64,000 bases of DNA from Gyromitra esculenta (lineage: Eukaryota; Ascomycota; Pezizomycetes; Pezizales; Discinaceae), in assembly GCA_038503075.1 (NCBI GenBank), contig JBCAML010000003.1, positions 1,860,001 through 1,924,000 of the forward strand, written 5' to 3'. The position numbers and the translations under genes are program-made. Positions 33,465 through 46,712 of the stretch are shown here, piece after piece. Under the pieces are notes generated by a model. That model was not told the origin of the DNA. It did not search any database and saw only the letters and a program-made list of their open reading frames with translations. The stretch's first letter is position 1. Each line of letters begins with the position of its first letter.

Positions 33465-36400
33465 TCAATTCCATTGATCTCTTCCGATCTCTCCACTGGT
33501 TCCAGAGCCACCACGGCTTCTCCGTCTTCCAGAAGAGCCTATTGATCTGTCTCTCCTACTGTCCTGCTCCAAGCTTCTCCTTGGTTGCTGAGTAACAATC
33601 ATATCACTTATAGCAAACAATAATTCGTCATCGTCCGTGAATACGTTAGGTCTAGTGTAGCTAGGTGTTCTCCTGCCTGCCAGGGATGGTCGATCAGTAA
33701 TCGCTCCGCTAGCGGTGCGGTCTCCTATCAAACCGGATATCGATCCAGTCGAGGATGTCCCACGGGTTTTAACATTTAATTGACCTCGCGGAGCCTGCCC
33801 CAAAGACCCAAGACCCGATGATGTATTTCCTCGAGTAAGTCTCTGCGGAAACCGAGGGCCGTCTCCCTCGACCGAGTTGGTGGATGGCAGTCTTGGTGGC
33901 CCAAACGCCAAGCTTTCATCTCCATGATCATCATGATGAATTTGCACTTCGGGCTCTTCTCTACCAGGTAGAGCCGTCTCAGATGCATTTTGTAAATCCT
34001 GAAGCCGGCTCAAGCTTAAAGGAACCACGTTCGCACTGCCTAGGCTCGCACTTTGTCGTTGGCTTGGATCATAAGCGGCTGTTGAATCGAAATTAAGTGA
34101 GACACCACCATCTTCAGGCTGTTGGGACACCGAATTCGACCTGCGTGGGTTAAATGGGCACGGTGAGTTGGGGATATCAAGAGGGGATGTCTTAGAAGTT
34201 GTAGCCATTTGTGGATCAACTCCTAAGTCTCTTGCGTCTGCTGTTCTTTCTCTGCTACTTGGCTGATTCATTTGAGGCGACCGTGGGGGGTGATGGTGAT
34301 GACGGTGCTCATGCTGCGCCGTGAGTCCCGAACTAAGTCGTGATGGGATAGCAGGTGTATGTGGTGTATGTGGCGATATGGGTTTTCCAGGAGATGATGA
34401 TGAGGAAAATGTCGTCGATGGTACCATCCCTGGAACATTGGACAAATGTCTACTCGATGTGGATGGAGAGCTTAACGAAGGTTGCAATAACAATGAGGAA
34501 GACATCGAATCAACCAAAGCACTCTGAGAGTCTCTCATTCTCTGAAACTTTGATAAAGCATTCCCCGCTCTTTTACTCGACTCCTCTCCAGCTGTTCCAG
34601 TAGGTTGGAAGCTCTTTAAAGTTTGTTTTTGCCCATCCGCCAGCATTGACATGAAGTCTCGAATTTGAAGATCCTCATCCATCGTTGAGTTTGCACCGGC
34701 CTCTAAATACAACCCTGACCCAGGCGCAACTGAAGAGGTATAGCTAGCTTTCCCACTGCTAGTATTATCATCATCGGTGCGGCTAGCGCCAGAAGTAATC
34801 CTTGGCCGACGTTGACCAAAACTACTTGCAATTCGCGTGATCGGTTGTGCTTGCGCAAGCGGAGAAGAACCGGATAAAGAAAACATCGTTCCTGGATTCT
34901 GGCCAGGAGTTCCTTCAGGAAGTCCGGGGGATGTTCGAAGCGTTGGCGACATAGTCCCAAGACTAGGTCGTTGCCGGTGGCTAGGCGCAACAGGTGTCAC
35001 AATTCGACTCAGCGACGTCCGTGGTGAAGACGCTACCTGCTCTGAATTTGCTGGAGAAGCTGACAAAGAAGGCGATTTGAATGGTTGCATAAAAGATACT
35101 GAAGGACGGCGCTGTACACCTACACCATCAAAACTTCTGAGTGAGGACTTCGATCCTTGTATAGATCTTAATCCCGTCAGCGGACGGTCAATAGGCGAAC
35201 CGTTCAAAGATGCCCTATCAGCCATCTCGGCTGCATTCCTTAGGGCAGATATTGGGCTGGCACCTGAAGGGACTGCTCCTTGGTGGTGAAACGATGATAG
35301 ACTTCCGTATGTTTGATTATATTCCGGTCTTGGTGGTGGATGGGTGCCTGTTGAAGGCAGTGAGTTCATCTCTTTTCCGGCCGATACATAACCAAGTGGC
35401 TGCGAAGGAGCTCGTTGATGAAGTGATGGTCGAAAGTAATGCTCATCGAGGTTTATGAAATGCGAACTCAGCAGGGCCTCGGAGTCGTCAACTCTAAATT
35501 CGCAATTCGTTCGGAAAGCGACGGAGATATTGAAATACCCCGCAGGACTTTCGACTTTTCCAAAAGAGAAGTGATTTGCTACTTCTCCGACACCTTCATA
35601 TAATGGTACTTGCAACAGATCCCACTCTTTGGAAGTCTGAGCGTAATCATTTCCATTGATTATCCTGCAGTTGACTTTTAGAGCGCTTGTGTTAAGTTTG
35701 ACCTTCGACAGCCGCCGTCGAAACTTCCAGGTTGGCATAAGTCCAGCATAAGTGTACAATCCACGGAAGAGTATGATACTCTTTTTATAAACTACTGGGA
35801 GTTCTGGCGCATGGGCAATGTCGTATGGAGCACTGCTTCCCACATGTCAGTGGGTTGCCCAGAAAGCTTTAGAAGAAACCAAGCAATATCATATATCACG
35901 CCACGTATCTTTCATACAACCATGCAAAGGAAGCATACACAGCTCATCCGAGTAGGTGGTGAACAGCGAGAAGTTTGAGGACAAGTATTCGACATACCTC
36001 AGATCTATAGTCCACCTTTCTAAGATAACTTCATGTCTCGCTCCACCTGCTCGTCCATCTCTTCTTGATCCCGTATTTACACCAGCTCGAGCTGCGGCTG
36101 TGTCGAGCGCTTCATCTACATTCCATCTCTTTCCTTCTCCGTCTAGAATTACTAATGATTGATTTGCTGTCAGATCTGTCGCGTCTAGATACGTCTCTAT
36201 TACCATTGAAGGAGGCCTTGGTTCGAAAGAATCCCCTGAACGCCATAATTGAATATCTTCTCGAAATGCGTCCGTCTCATCAAGTTCGATATTAAACTAT
36301 CCAGGCCAAGGATCAGCATAAATTCTTTATTTTCTTTACTCAGTGGATATATAGGGAAATGGGAATTGCGTCATACCCATTTGTTAACCTTCTTTGTCCC

Positions 36401-36790
36401 AGTTTTCGGTGAATATATTGGTGGTAGTATCACTCGGGCGTGGAGGATGATCATTGCAGCCTTCCCAAAGTAGGCCTGTACTATCTGATTTACTTTCTCT
36501 CTGTTCGTTCTCTCAGCCGATGTCCCACTACCAACCCCCCCTGGTGCGGGTGATGAGTGGCCACCATGCGATCCAGAACGCACATGGCTGCCCAAAGCAC
36601 CCCCAGAGGCAACATTTGTAAAGCCTCCAGAGGAAGTAGAACCGGAGCCATCCATTCCAGCATAGGTGAATCCTGCAGAAAATCTTCTTGTTGATACTGG
36701 CTCGGAGTCATCATTCGCCATTGCCGTTGCCCCTGCAGCTGTTCTTCGTCGAGGTGTGCTCCAAGGGAGCGGTGATTCGCGTCCGTACAT
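33465..36790 (-). CDS. ATG13: Autophagy-related protein 13
   Basis: Predicted 1026-residue regulatory subunit of the Atg1 kinase complex, which starts autophagosome formation under TORC1 control. Exons: 36790-36377, 36296-35998 and 35832-33465 (3081 nt). The HORMA domain covers ~97-360, with REKVNQIVQAYFGKAAMIIL, LERWTIDL, VVYKKSIILFRGLYTYAGL and the typical basic WKFRRRLSK. The rest is a long Ser/Pro-rich disordered region, as expected for Atg1/Atg17 binding and phosphorylation. The exon 3 acceptor is a tandem GAAGCAG site, so two products differing by one Ser are possible. The start is the first ATG, with a Gly/Ser-rich N-terminal extension before the HORMA domain. Confidence 0.93.
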
Positions 36791-39700
36791 GGCGGAAGGA
36801 TCTTTATGTAATCTCAGATGGTCGACGGGATAGATGGATGAGAGATAGGATGAAAGGTGGTATTTGTGTAGTCGTAATGGAGGATGATCCTGCTAAGCAA
36901 AAATGTCAAGGTTTTCTATGAAGTCCAGGTCTGCGACAGCCATCACATTTATCTAATCCACTATATGTTCTTTGATTTCTTTTTGTTTTTCTCTAACACC
37001 TCTTATATCTGCTACGTTCACGATTGTTGGTGTTGATAGTTGCCAAATGCTGGTGGGAGCTTGTTCTCGTTCGATAGTTGATGAGCGAAAGAGCCGCTTG
37101 GTAGCTAGTGCAAGGGGCTTTAGACGATGCCGCTACTCAACTAAGTCAATAAACGATAAATGGATTACGTCCGCAAGGGCGAGCCAGCGCCGTGAAAAGA
37201 AAAGCGAGAAAGGGAAGAAAGACGTTGACAAAAGCTCGACGGTGGCTGAAAGATACGAGGGGACGCGGGGAAAGTGGGCAGGATAGCTAGACGCTGCTTA
37301 GTTGAAGGCACGGACGGGCGAGCCTTGGACGGGCGAGCCTTGGACAGAGCGAGGCTGCGAAAAAGCGTACCTTGGAAAGCCAAAGAGCAATGAATAAAGC
37401 CAGAATGAGCGCAGGGGGGATTATGGATAGGTGGGTGGATGGCGTAATAGATAATCGGGGAAATAAGGAAATGGACGCTGAAGGGCAGAGAATATTCGGG
37501 GAGATAGGGCAATCAACGAAGCATAGCAGAGCCGAGACACAGGCGATTAAATGCAGGAGAATTAATCAACGGCCAGCAAAGTCAAGAAAGACTCACTCAC
37601 TCACTCACTCACCCACAAGTCCAACGTGGATCCTCTTGGATCCTCTTGGTCGCTTCAAGCACAGAGCCTTCGACTTGGTGCTGGTGCTGCTGGTGCTGGT
37701 GCCGTATGATAGAATTAGAGTAGATGTGCACAGCGCCGGTTGTCTGCTGCCTGCTGTCTTCGTTAGTTCAGTATGATATCTGTAACTAGCCAGTGGTGAT
37801 GCTGCAGCAGTCTGGATGGATGGATGGATGATGGATGGACAGATGTACCTGTGCAGCGACGGTAATAATACATGTAGGTTCAGCAGGCACTTGCAAACCC
37901 AGTTTTCTCAGACCCTTGTGGAGTTATCTCCCCAGACACTTCGATAATAGCTACTAATCACACACACCCCAAGCCAGCGATGTCTCGTTGGACTCCATGG
38001 TGTTTGTATGGTACCCAGATAGCTTAGCCTTTGAACCAATCGAACTCAACGGCTCTGTGTAACAACCGGGTGCTACCTTTAAGCAGCGACTAAACTTGGG
38101 CTCTATCAATCTCCCCTCTCGTCTCTTTTTTCTCTCACTACCACTTTTACTATGCGACAGGCTCTTTTGCAAAGGGGCACAAAAAAGAGGGTGTGGACAA
38201 AAAGGAACCTGCTGGATATGCGAACAGACGCAGGCTGCAGACGTAACCCACAACCTCGCGTGACTCAGGTTGGTAATTCGGTGCGAGACTTTAATTCGTC
38301 ACTGAGTATGCTAGAACAGGGAAACGGAACAGACTACAAGAAACCACACGGTTACCTACGAAGAGAAGGTGTGTCTACGTCTGTTTTGTATTCGCACGAG
38401 GGACATGGAGGTATCAGAAGTGACTCGCTGACAAGCATTAGGTTCTATTAAAGAAGATGCTTGTTTAGAAAACCCACCTGCCAAAAAAAAAAAAGCGAAC
38501 CCCCATGTAGGCAGCAGCACACACCTCATACTTTGACACTTGCGACGCAACCTTACACCCTTTGATTTTGGTAGCACCTGATTAAGATCTTAGTCTTCAA
38601 TCAGAGACGTTTGAATAGAGCCTACTTGCCTAGATAAATATTTAAAGTCAGCTACAATAATCTCTGAGTTGCCACAATACCATGCTGATGCAAAGTTGAG
38701 GCAAGGGTTTTGGTTGCTACCTAGGTCCATTTCCCATGCTCTTTTTTTTTTTTAGCTACAGTCGTTCACGGGGTGATAGCGAATACTGGGTGTTGACGAA
38801 CAGGGGTTTTGTGGGAAAGAAAGTTGCCAAGTCGCGGATCTGGACGGAAACTTCTAGTACTTTATTGGTCTAAATCCCCCTGTTTGTTAACACCCAGTGT
38901 TCGCTATCACCCCGTGAACGACTGTAGTACACTTGTACCCTACGTTTACAGCACGAGGATTAGTAGTGTGGGATGTATTTGCTGCTCATTCTTCAAGGTA
39001 ACACGATAAGCCACGGAAGAGAATTCCATGAACAAAGCTGTCATACTACATTTTTCTCGAGCGGCCAAAATTTTAAGGAGATTCATGCGATCTATCCCAC
39101 TTGTAGAATGCTGAAACAAAAAACTACGCCCCCATGTCAGTAGCAAAAAAACCCCAAGCCCTCCGCACGGCGTTTGTTCGGTGCCTGTCCTGGGTACTAT
39201 GACTGTTCAAGTACAGCTGCTTAGATGTCTATCTATTAATGGGCTGCCCTAGACATCGCGAAGACCCTAACTGGAGGCCTGTCTGCTAAGCTCAATTATG
39301 CAAATTCTTGCTAGCTTATGGCCAACTGGGCGAAATATCGAAACAACCCTACCCATGTCGTGTAGTTTGCAGACGTGAATCCTAACACCAACTTCTAATT
39401 GGGGAAAGACGCAATCCCAAATACAAATTATTTTCGATAGACCCCTCACAAAGCGGTCGCTATACTCCCTATAACCCAGGAAGCTAAAACTAGCTAGATA
39501 TCTGCTAAAACCGGAAACGTGTTGTCGCTAGTCAAAGCACTGGGACCTGAAGAAATACATGTAATTGGGAACAATATATATGCGTATGTATATGTGTGTG
39601 TGTGTGCTTGCATGTACTCGGAAATGACATACATGTGCCTGCGGCTACTTTGACGCCATCCCGCTGGGCTGGTTGCCTACTAAGGTGGCACGTACCCTAA

Positions 39701-41684
39701 CATGGGGTGACTCCTAGTCATCACTTTTTGTACAACATTGCAAACAAACAAGCTTGAGGACTCATTCCAGTACCCAATCCGTTCTCAATAAAGGGTGGCT
39801 GCCTACACCTAGGTCGTCTTTGATAACCAATAGGTATCTTCGCCGAGAATCCCCCATGCCCATAAAATTTGTTACTAGTCACCTTTAGATACCAAAAACA
39901 TGGCAAATCTATCAAAATCGCAGCAAAGTACGTACACGAACGCGAAACTCCCGCGATGCTAAAATATGCACAGAGCAGAATCTTGGTAAAGATAGTGAAA
40001 TAGTGCTTACTCAGTGGCTTGTGAAATTGACACCACGTTGGCAAAAGACTCATAGAGATGCTCCATATACCTTTTCAATTCGAGAAATTAAATTCCAGAT
40101 CCCCCAGGACGCCCATAGCCAATGGCGCATCTGAGTTTCAGTTTTTCTTTTCTATCACGACCCTAGACTTATGCAATGATGGCAAAGTTTCTACACAGGA
40201 AACTGGTGGATTCACTTGAGATGAGATTTTTTGGCCACGTCAATACAAAGTCAGACCACCCAGAGCTCAAAGCCCCGTTTGGAGGCTTAGACCGATTCTT
40301 GGGTCACACTCTCGGTACCGAAAAGCGGGGTATGATAGGTGGCTGTCTGCCTAATGCTTGGTATCTAGATATACAACATTATGATCGCTGGCAGCTAAGA
40401 TACAGCATACCATTTTCACTCCCTGTAAATACAGTCATTCGTCCCACCTCGATGTAGATCTCTACCTATTTCTATGAGATATATTAGCCTTAAACTACAC
40501 TTTAGAGTGCATCTATAGCTTTTTTTTGCAAATGCAGACTCTTTACCATCACTTCAACCCCTTATTTCGCCAACATACATGTAACTGCGTGTCTCGCATC
40601 GAACTCATTCTTACCCAATAAAGTTTGGAGGCAGGTGCCTCGTGCATTTCTCGTTGCCATCTACACCACGGCTGCTCCCTAAAGCCCAAACAAGACCCAA
40701 ACACCTTTTAAACCTGAAACATTTGATTCCTTGCCACGATATCGTAGGCACAATCATCTGAAAATAACACCGCGTATTTATTCAGCATTTAATATGTAGG
40801 CTTTTTTAAATGCTTATGGAGAGACTTGAAAGAGCACAAAACGCTATTTCATCTAATGGACAAGCATTACTCCTAGAAACAAACAGATACTTGACCCCTG
40901 GTTTATGAGATGCCAACGAACGATGAATCGCTTAATTAATCGATAACGTTTTGCTTACTGATATATATACAGATGCAAATTAAGTACCGATATTGACATA
41001 TTATGCCATAACAGGTAGCAAACTACATGTAATAGTACTAATTTTAGTCAACGAAATGCTAGTAGGCATGAAGATGGATGGCGCTAGATGTGAAAACCTC
41101 GTACCATAAATATGAGCAGAGAGTGGGTAATTGCTCGATTGACAGACTTAACTTCAGCACAGCCCTAATGAATAGGCTGCGCATACTAGAACCTTCCACT
41201 ACGTTCTTCCATACTAAAATAATATATATATATGATTGTGGAGCCTGTTTCGGACACTCCATTGTTCCGGGTCGACGAGTGATAGTTGGTGAAATGACAT
41301 ATCTGAAGCTGAAGCCAGTACCATCCACAATCACCCGCTAGCTAGTGTTTGTCATGGGATAAAATTAGGTAGCGATAATCTCCAACTCGCAGCACAGCCT
41401 TGTATCCTCGCTAGTAGTAAATAAGCTTATAATTTAAGACTACCTACGTTGGGCTCTATAGGTTATAACTCTTTAGGTTAACTGAGGAGCAGGTTTAATT
41501 GTTATCCAAACTTCAGCGTCCACCCACTACAAACTTTTTTACCTCTATAGCACTGAAGACGCGACCCGTCGGTACTGTACCCAGATATTGACTAATCCCA
41601 TAATTTTAAACTGCTGGAACAAAGTTAATGCCCTTCTTATTTTCAGAAAAGGATTCTATTGGCTACAAGATAGAACTCTCCCGC
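36791..41684. other. Gene-poor region with microsatellites and a MITE
   Basis: Nearly 4.9 kb without a recognisable gene. Simple repeats include ACTC units at 37590-37613, CTGGTG units near 37678-37700, GATG units at 37815-37845 and a TG/TA run at 39585-39607. A 166-bp TA-flanked MITE lies at 38759-38924. ORFs at 39721-40053 (-), 40176-40457 (+), 41059-41334 (-) and 41078-41341 (+) have no recognisable domain. The first ~500 bp is the ATG13 promoter. Confidence 0.55.
38759..38924. mobile_element. Tc1/mariner-type MITE, 166 bp, TA target site
   Basis: The terminal inverted repeats are ~49 bp and begin CAGTCGTTCACGGGGTGATA. The right TIR differs by only three transitions over the first 49 positions. 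The element is flanked by TA on both sides (38757-38758 and 38925-38926), the duplication made by Tc1/mariner/pogo transposases. The ~66-bp interior is non-coding. A related single end lies at 59756. Confidence 0.82.
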
Positions 41685-44600
41685 TCAAATCAACCCAACC
41701 AGCTTTTTATTCCTCTTCAAGAGCTTCTCAAGTTTCTTCTCGTTCCCTTCCGTTTCCTTCCTTGCTGCCATGACTTGCCTTTCCAACTCATCCAGCGTAA
41801 TCCTCCCTTTGGCCTTTCCCTCTCTATCCTCCAATGGAGTAACATTCTTAGACGAAAACTCGCCCAGAGCATTCCAATCCTTTTGGATCGCCGGGTATCG
41901 CTCCCAACCCTTTTCGCGCTTCCGATTTTCCTCCAACTTTAAGAAGCGTGCTTCCTGCACTTGTGTGAGACCCGTGAGAACGTTTCCACCTGGTGTGATG
42001 AGTTGATGAGTTGTAACAGTGCCACCGCCGCAAAGACTGATCTCCGCCATTCCGGATTGCTGCAGCTGCTGTCCCGATTTTTCGAGCTTTGTGGTGCTAG
42101 TGCCATCGTGAATCTTGATCTGTGCAAGGTCTTCCGAAGTGATATGAAATTCCCATTTGAGTCCAACTATTGGTTTGAACATTTCAAGGGTCGTAAAGTT
42201 AATATCCGATATCCCCTGAATAATTTGGGCCGCGGTCTTATTGGTGGCGTTTGTTGTTCCGGTTGGTTTTAGTGCTGGTCCCGGCACCACACCAGCGACA
42301 GAACTAGCAGACACTTCATGCTTCTCTGTAGCTGGCGTCTGTACAGTTTCGTCCTTTTCGTCGGCTAGGTATGGGCCAAGTGGGTTCTCGATACCTCCGT
42401 CTGCACGTTTCTTATCCTTCTTCTTCTTCCTCCCTACAACAGGTGCATGAGCTTCTTCCTCCATCTTTCTCAACCTCTCCTTCTCCCTCTCCTTGTCACG
42501 TTGCAGCTCATGCTCTTTCTCTTCGACCTCCTTGCGTTCTTTCTCTCTCCGTTCTCTTTTTAGGGCACTTTTACTCTTTTTCTGTTGGCTTTGTAACTGT
42601 GGTTGCGGTTGCGGTTGCGGTTGCTGCATTGGCGGCGATACAGGTCGACTCGACATTCCTGATACTGACGCTGTTTCCGATACTGCAGTTTCCGGAATCG
42701 CACCTTTAAGTCCGCCTTGCGTTGATAGAATTCTAATCATTCTTGGACCCGTAGCTGGTGTCGGCGTTCTTTCGCCTTTTGTGGCACTGGTAGCCACATA
42801 AGATGTATCCACTCTAGGTAGCTCTGGCCTCTTCTTGTTCGTCGATGACCAAATGGCTTCCCTTGGGGTCTCGTTTACCGTCTCCTCTTCTGTCTTGATT
42901 TTCCACCCTGAACCTGGAGTAGCGTTACCTGAAATAGTACTGCCCGGCTTCTTCATGGGTGAAGCCTTGACTGGGATAGAGATTGGAGGGATAGCTATGG
43001 GAACGGTCGGTTTCGTTATTGCTCCAGTCTTTGGTGGAGCAAGTGCAGGAAAATCTTCATCAATAATCCCGGGGGTCAAATTTCGTGACGGGGTCTGGGA
43101 CTGATTCTGGGGGAAAAATCCGGTACCGAGATTAAGATCGAGACCTACAGTATAGAAACTTAGTACTTATATTATAAAGGGATGTAAGAATGGAGAGTCG
43201 GTGGGCATCGAGGTATTTGTAGGCAGGTTCTGACTTCAACTATAATCTTCATGTAGCTCTATGGCAGGCAGGCAGGCAGGCAAGCAAATATTACTTTACA
43301 CTGCGCGACTCTCGGACTCCTCTAACTGTAAAAAAAAACCAAAGGACAATAGTTACTAGGAAAAGAAACGAACTGGGAAAGCATAACCCAAACCAGATCA
43401 TAAAACGTTAAAGGTAGGTACAGACATACATGTAGTGTTAAAACAGTAGCTTTTCGAAAGGTATAAGCCTTAAAAGGAAACCTGCCAAGTAAAACTGTTT
43501 GTCGCCCCTTCGACCTATCCTCCACCCACGATTTGAGATTCATCCGCCCTTCACGTTCCGCCCCCATTTTTTCCAGCATCCAAAAAAATAAAAAAATAGA
43601 GCTTTGAAATATTAAGAACCAGCGAGGACGGAAGATGAATCCTTTTAGAAAACAGCCACATGTGAATCAATAGTCCAGCCAGAAAAAAAGAAAAAAAGAC
43701 GCAAACAAGCCCATTCCTAAACATAAACGCCTTTGATGAAAAAGCAAAGAAAGAATCCGAGAACATTAAATATAGCACCTGCCTGCCTGCCGTTGCCCAT
43801 TGATCGTATTGAAAGGAGGCTAGCCTAGAACCTACCACTTACCACCTGCCGACGTTTCCATAGTACATATTTTGACTGTACGCACCTTGCTGCCCCTGAG
43901 CGCCTCCAGCCTGGAGACCTTGGTGATGCATCTGGTGTTGCTGTTGCTGTGGTTGAGCGACTCTAGCTTGGAGGATGCTTGGGTCACCAAGATCAACTGG
44001 TGAATCGGTATACCTCCCTCCACCTTGAAGTGAGGCAGAAAGCATACGTTTCCCATCACCGGTTCTCCCCAAGCCACTTCCAACATTGGTAAGTCCGGCA
44101 GCTCCGTTTCCTCTCATCAACTCCCTCAGCAACACTTCCGAGCTCTCATTTTTGCCATGATGGCCACCAAGCCCCAATCCACTAAATTGACCACCAAGAC
44201 CATGAATACCTCCCATAGGAATTCCCATCCCAGGTGCAGGTGGCGTAGGTGCACTTTTTAAACCTGGAGGCGGCTGTTGAACGCTCCCTCCCAGCATCCC
44301 GCCAAGACCGGGAGCCCCACTAGCCACCCCATAAAACTGCGCAGCAAGCTGTGCCTGGTTGTGTAGCTGTTGTTGTTGGGCCTGCTGAGGCATCATGCGA
44401 ACTTGCTCGGCCATGTGAACAGCGTTACCACGAGGGTTAACTGAAGTTACCGCTGAAGCAGGATTCTCGTTGGCGAATGTATATCGCGAAGATTGGCGAG
44501 CATGCAAGGAACCGGTATGAGATTGTTGCCCAGGCCCACCTAAAGAACCAGCACCAGCCTGGAATGGGTTAAACGTCTGTTGCTGTTGCTGCTGTTGCTG

Positions 44601-46712
44601 CTGCTGTTGCTGAAGTAGACTGCCTGGAGTATGCACCCTCATCGAGTTTTGTTGCTGCTGCTGGAGTTGCTGTTGGATGTTTTCCTGATGCTGAAATGCC
44701 CCAAGTCCTTGTTGATGTTGCTGTTGTTGATTTAACCCAACCTCTTTTAGTAGTGAAAGTGGGTCCCTTTGTAAAGGTGTGGCCCCTCTCCCGCCTACAC
44801 TCATAGGCAGACCCGGCGCACCTGCCATCGTACCAACAGGGGGCTGGAGTTGTGAAATCTCCTCGGGTGGTTCCTCATGAATATGTTCCCCTTGGTTTCT
44901 CAATTTTTCGGCAATCTCTCTCCGCCGTTTTCCGCCATGGCGGTCGAACATTGGAGGAATATTTTCGATGTCTTGGTATTCGTCTGGGCTCAGAAAATTG
45001 GTGGAGAATACAAACTTAAATTTGGGGTTGGCGGCTGCCTTTTGGCATCTGGCGAAGCGCTGATGGTGTTCCTCGAGACTTGATGGTTCTGGCTCACTGG
45101 ACTGTGATGGTGCTGATATTATCCTAACTACCCCAGGAAGCGCATTTGAAGATGGTGGAGCTGAATCCGAGGGAGTTGACACAGCCGCTACATTAGACAA
45201 TTTCCCGTTGATATTGGAACTACTGGACGTGGTCTCCATTGAGCCGAGGCTTTTACCACTACTAGAACCACTCTCTCCACTTTCTTGACTTTGACTTTGA
45301 ACCATAGGGGCTGCAGGGGTCGTCTTTGGACTAGGAGTTGACCTCTTCGACACAGCAGCAGAGATCGCTTGCTGCTGTTGGGTGACTGGGATCGCCGCTC
45401 TTGCTGCTGGGGTTGATGGGTTCTTGGCCCAATTTGCTGTTGACGGCAAAGCAGAAGATTCACCACCATCTGGAGTATCGGAGCGAGTTTGGTGGGAGTT
45501 TATTCTAGTCATCTGGGTGCTATGCTGCTGTGAAGACGACGGATGAACTTGCTGAGTTGGTGCACCCGTGGCAGCAGAGGGCTGTTGTTGAGATGGAGTC
45601 CCACGCGTAGATGCTGTATGCATCCGTGTATTGTATTCGGACAGCCCCTGGCGGTCAAATGATTCGGCCTCTTCTCCTGGCTCGTGTAAAAACATACAAC
45701 CTTTATTTGGGCAAGCCTCGCCACGCAAGTAGGCGGAACAGTATTTAGTAGTCCCGTAAGTAGCCCTACTCTTGAGTTAACAAGCACTTGTGTATAGAAG
45801 AATATAGGACTTACCTTAAAGCCCTATCCCCATTTTGGCTTCCATCTACCGCCGTAATACAAGTATGTGCGTCTTCTTTCCTGGCAAACGTGACGTATAC
45901 CCCAAGACCTTGAGGGGCTTGAGGGCTGCCGCCATTACCTCCGCCGCTGCCTCCACCACCACCTCCACCACCTCCTGGTCCATCCTGAGCCGTAGTCCTC
46001 TTATTAACCACAATTTTGATAATTTTCCCGTACTGCCCAAAATACTGTGCCCCTCTCAGGGTCTGTAGTAGATCCTCCTCACGGATACGCGGGTTCAAGC
46101 CAGTGACATAAACAAGGTTCTTCTGGACGACTCGAAGACCTCGGAGACGTTCACGATTCATAGCCTCGGCTTCACGTTTCTGGGCCTCGTATTTGCGCTT
46201 CTCAGACTGCTGGCGATCCTTTTTCGCTTTCTCGGCCCTAACCCTGTACCCATCAAAAACCGTTGATTAGTATTCAATCTCCATTCAAGCTCTGAATTTT
46301 TAGTGCACAAGGCCTACGAAGACGCAACGGAAGGCCAAACATACTGTTCTGTAGGAATGGGTTTGTATTCAATCGTTTTTTCGTTATACGCTCGTCTACA
46401 AGCGGGGCACAAGCCATTCAAATTTGTTCTGATATTATTGAAACAGAACTGGCATATCTAGAATAAACCGTGAAGAACGGATATCAGCGTGAAATAGCGA
46501 CGATCAACGGGTAACCACAAATCCTACCTGATAACCGCAGGGACAGGGCTTGAAATTTTTGTCCTGGATATCTAGCTCTTCGACACATAGAGGGCTGTGT
46601 CTCTCATCTTCGTCAACATAATTATAGAAGGGACACCGGGGAAAGAGGGGGTAGTGTGTTACCAGAACTCCTCCGTGTCGTCGATAAAGGTGTCTTGCTG
46701 CACTCTCGACAT
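41685..46712 (-). CDS. NOT4: CCR4-NOT E3 ubiquitin ligase subunit Not4
   Basis: Predicted 1316-residue RING E3 of the CCR4-NOT complex, acting in mRNA decay and co-translational quality control. Exons: 46712-46663, 46594-46528, 46457-46345, 46243-45815, 45765-43886 and 43144-41685; phases close (3951 nt). The C4C4 RING uses Cys 17, 20, 34, 36, 41, 44, 56 and 59 (CPLCVEELD, CPCGYQICQFCF, CPAC). An RRM follows (NLVYVTGLNPRI...GVYVTFARKEDA), then a CCCH finger (C213, C222, C227, H231). The middle is Gln/Asn-rich with several polyQ runs. The C-terminus keeps fungal Not4 blocks (RMIRILSTQ; KSALKRERREKERK; VVGRKKKKDKK). The last intron (43885-43145, 741 nt) is long for a fungus but is the only donor/acceptor pair found that keeps phase; reading through it would stop at 43839. 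Confidence 0.9.

Noticed and set aside
37590..37845. Short tandem repeats considered as a CRISPR-like array
   Set aside because: These are simple 4-base microsatellites without spacers, and the genome is eukaryotic.
39721..41341. Several ~90-110 codon ORFs in the ATG13-NOT4 interval
   Set aside because: No motifs were seen, and overlapping sense and antisense ORFs at 41059-41341 suggest chance.
43322..43838. A separate gene between the two NOT4 parts
   Set aside because: ORFs here are hydrophobic and motif-free. The downstream part carries fungal Not4 C-terminal blocks and joins in phase through one long intron.
43839..43843. GTAAGT donor at 43842 as the true NOT4 exon 5 end
   Set aside because: It leaves phase 2 and would give an immediate stop when joined to the 43144 acceptor; GTGCGT at 43885 gives the correct phase 1.
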